Source: Bifidobacterium sp. (GTDB taxonomy: Bacteria > Actinomycetota > Actinomycetes > Actinomycetales > Bifidobacteriaceae). Taken from it: DNA of 6,196 nt. Made by a program: the position numbers and the translations under genes. Shown here piece after piece: positions 5,886-6,196 of the stretch (position 1 is its first letter; every line of letters begins with the position of its first letter). The notes below the pieces were generated by a model. The model searched no databases, had not been told where the DNA came from, and saw only the letters and a list, made by a program, of their open reading frames with translations. The stretch is from positions 1 through 6,196 of the forward strand of contig JAIJEI010000126.1 in the NCBI GenBank assembly GCA_022739095.1, in the 5' to 3' direction.

Positions 5886-6196
5886 TACGGCAGGTCCTTA
5901 CGTTCGAACACCCACATGGTCTCGTCCGTGGATCTGTTGTCGGCAAGAATCGTCAACATGAACCGCTCACCGTCGTTCTTCACGTAACCGCATTGCACTG
6001 CACCTTCCGACTTGAGCCGGCTACGGACGACATCGTAGTCAAGCAGTCGCAGGAGACCTTCTTGATATTCGGGAGCAATCCTCACACGGCAAAACTCACG
6101 TAATGCTTCGCGGAAGGAACCGCCATGACCATCAAGCATACGCTGAAAGAAATCGGGCACCATGATCGAACGCTGCGTATCGGTATTCAGATTGAC
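5885..6196 (-). CDS. C-terminal end of an unrecognised protein (start outside window)
   Basis: 103 residues are visible, open from the right edge to a TAG stop at 5885-5887. I do not recognise the family. The visible part is charged and soluble-looking, with no signal peptide or membrane segment. A helical-looking stretch (FFQRMLDGHGGSFREALREF, then LLRLLDYDVVRSRL) is followed by a probable strand-rich end (CGYVKNDGERFMLTILAD, then MWVFERKDLP). An internal ATG at 6163 could start a 92-aa product, but no ribosome binding site precedes it and the frame continues upstream without a stop, so a longer gene is more likely. It runs in the same direction as bmrRAB, 257 bases upstream, with a hairpin at its stop. 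A functional link to the efflux operon is not supported. Real coding status is likely but not certain. Confidence 0.6.
   Translation of the reverse strand, partial: VNLNTDTQRSIMVPDFFQRMLDGHGGSFREALREFCRVRIAPEYQEGLLRLLDYDVVRSRLKSEGAVQCGYVKNDGERFMLTILADNRSTDETMWVFERKDLP

Noticed and set aside
5575..5946. Minus-strand open frames in the bmrR upstream region (123 and 64 codons).
   Set aside because: No ribosome binding site, odd composition, and they run across the operator repeats; likely chance frames.

Overview
The window looks like a chromosomal segment of a Bifidobacterium, most likely B. longum or a close relative. The coding regions are fairly GC-rich, and the start sites carry strong AAGGAGG-type ribosome binding sites. 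A marR–ABC–ABC operon with an ATTGTTG-N6-CAACAAT operator matches, from memory, the bmrRAB bile/multidrug efflux operon described in B. longum. The species call is inference; no alignment was run. All supported genes lie on the minus strand, so transcription runs from high to low coordinates.

Reading in the direction of transcription: (1) 6196-5885 holds the C-terminal end of an unrecognised protein whose start lies outside the window. A bulged GC-rich hairpin begins at its stop codon. (2) 5884-5628 is a non-coding region. Its marR-proximal half is AT-rich and holds a cluster of inverted and direct repeats, which are the likely operators and promoter of the next operon. (3) 5627-1178 is a tight three-gene operon: a MarR-family regulator (bmrR), then two ABC exporter half-transporters (bmrA, bmrB). 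Each junction is a 4-base ATGA stop/start overlap, so translation is probably coupled. (4) 1164-1102 is an inverted repeat with an unusually long loop that probably ends the operon. (5) 1101-999 holds the probable promoter/operator region of the next gene. (6) 998-1 encodes an almost complete LacI-family sugar regulator, cut only at its extreme C-terminus by the window edge.

How the genes work together: BmrA and BmrB each have one transmembrane domain and one nucleotide-binding domain. BmrA has lost the catalytic glutamate and the H-loop histidine, and BmrB has an altered signature motif. These changes all fall in the same composite ATP site. The pair therefore reads as a heterodimeric exporter with one degenerate and one consensus ATP site. 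BmrR probably represses its own operon by binding the repeats upstream and releases when a toxic ligand such as bile salt or a drug is present. The LacI regulator appears to be a separate unit that controls sugar genes outside the window.

I found no tRNA, rRNA, CRISPR array, insertion sequence or riboswitch. The system is probably not undescribed. The least explained items are the extra operator copies, the hairpin at 5843-5885 and the unidentified partial gene.
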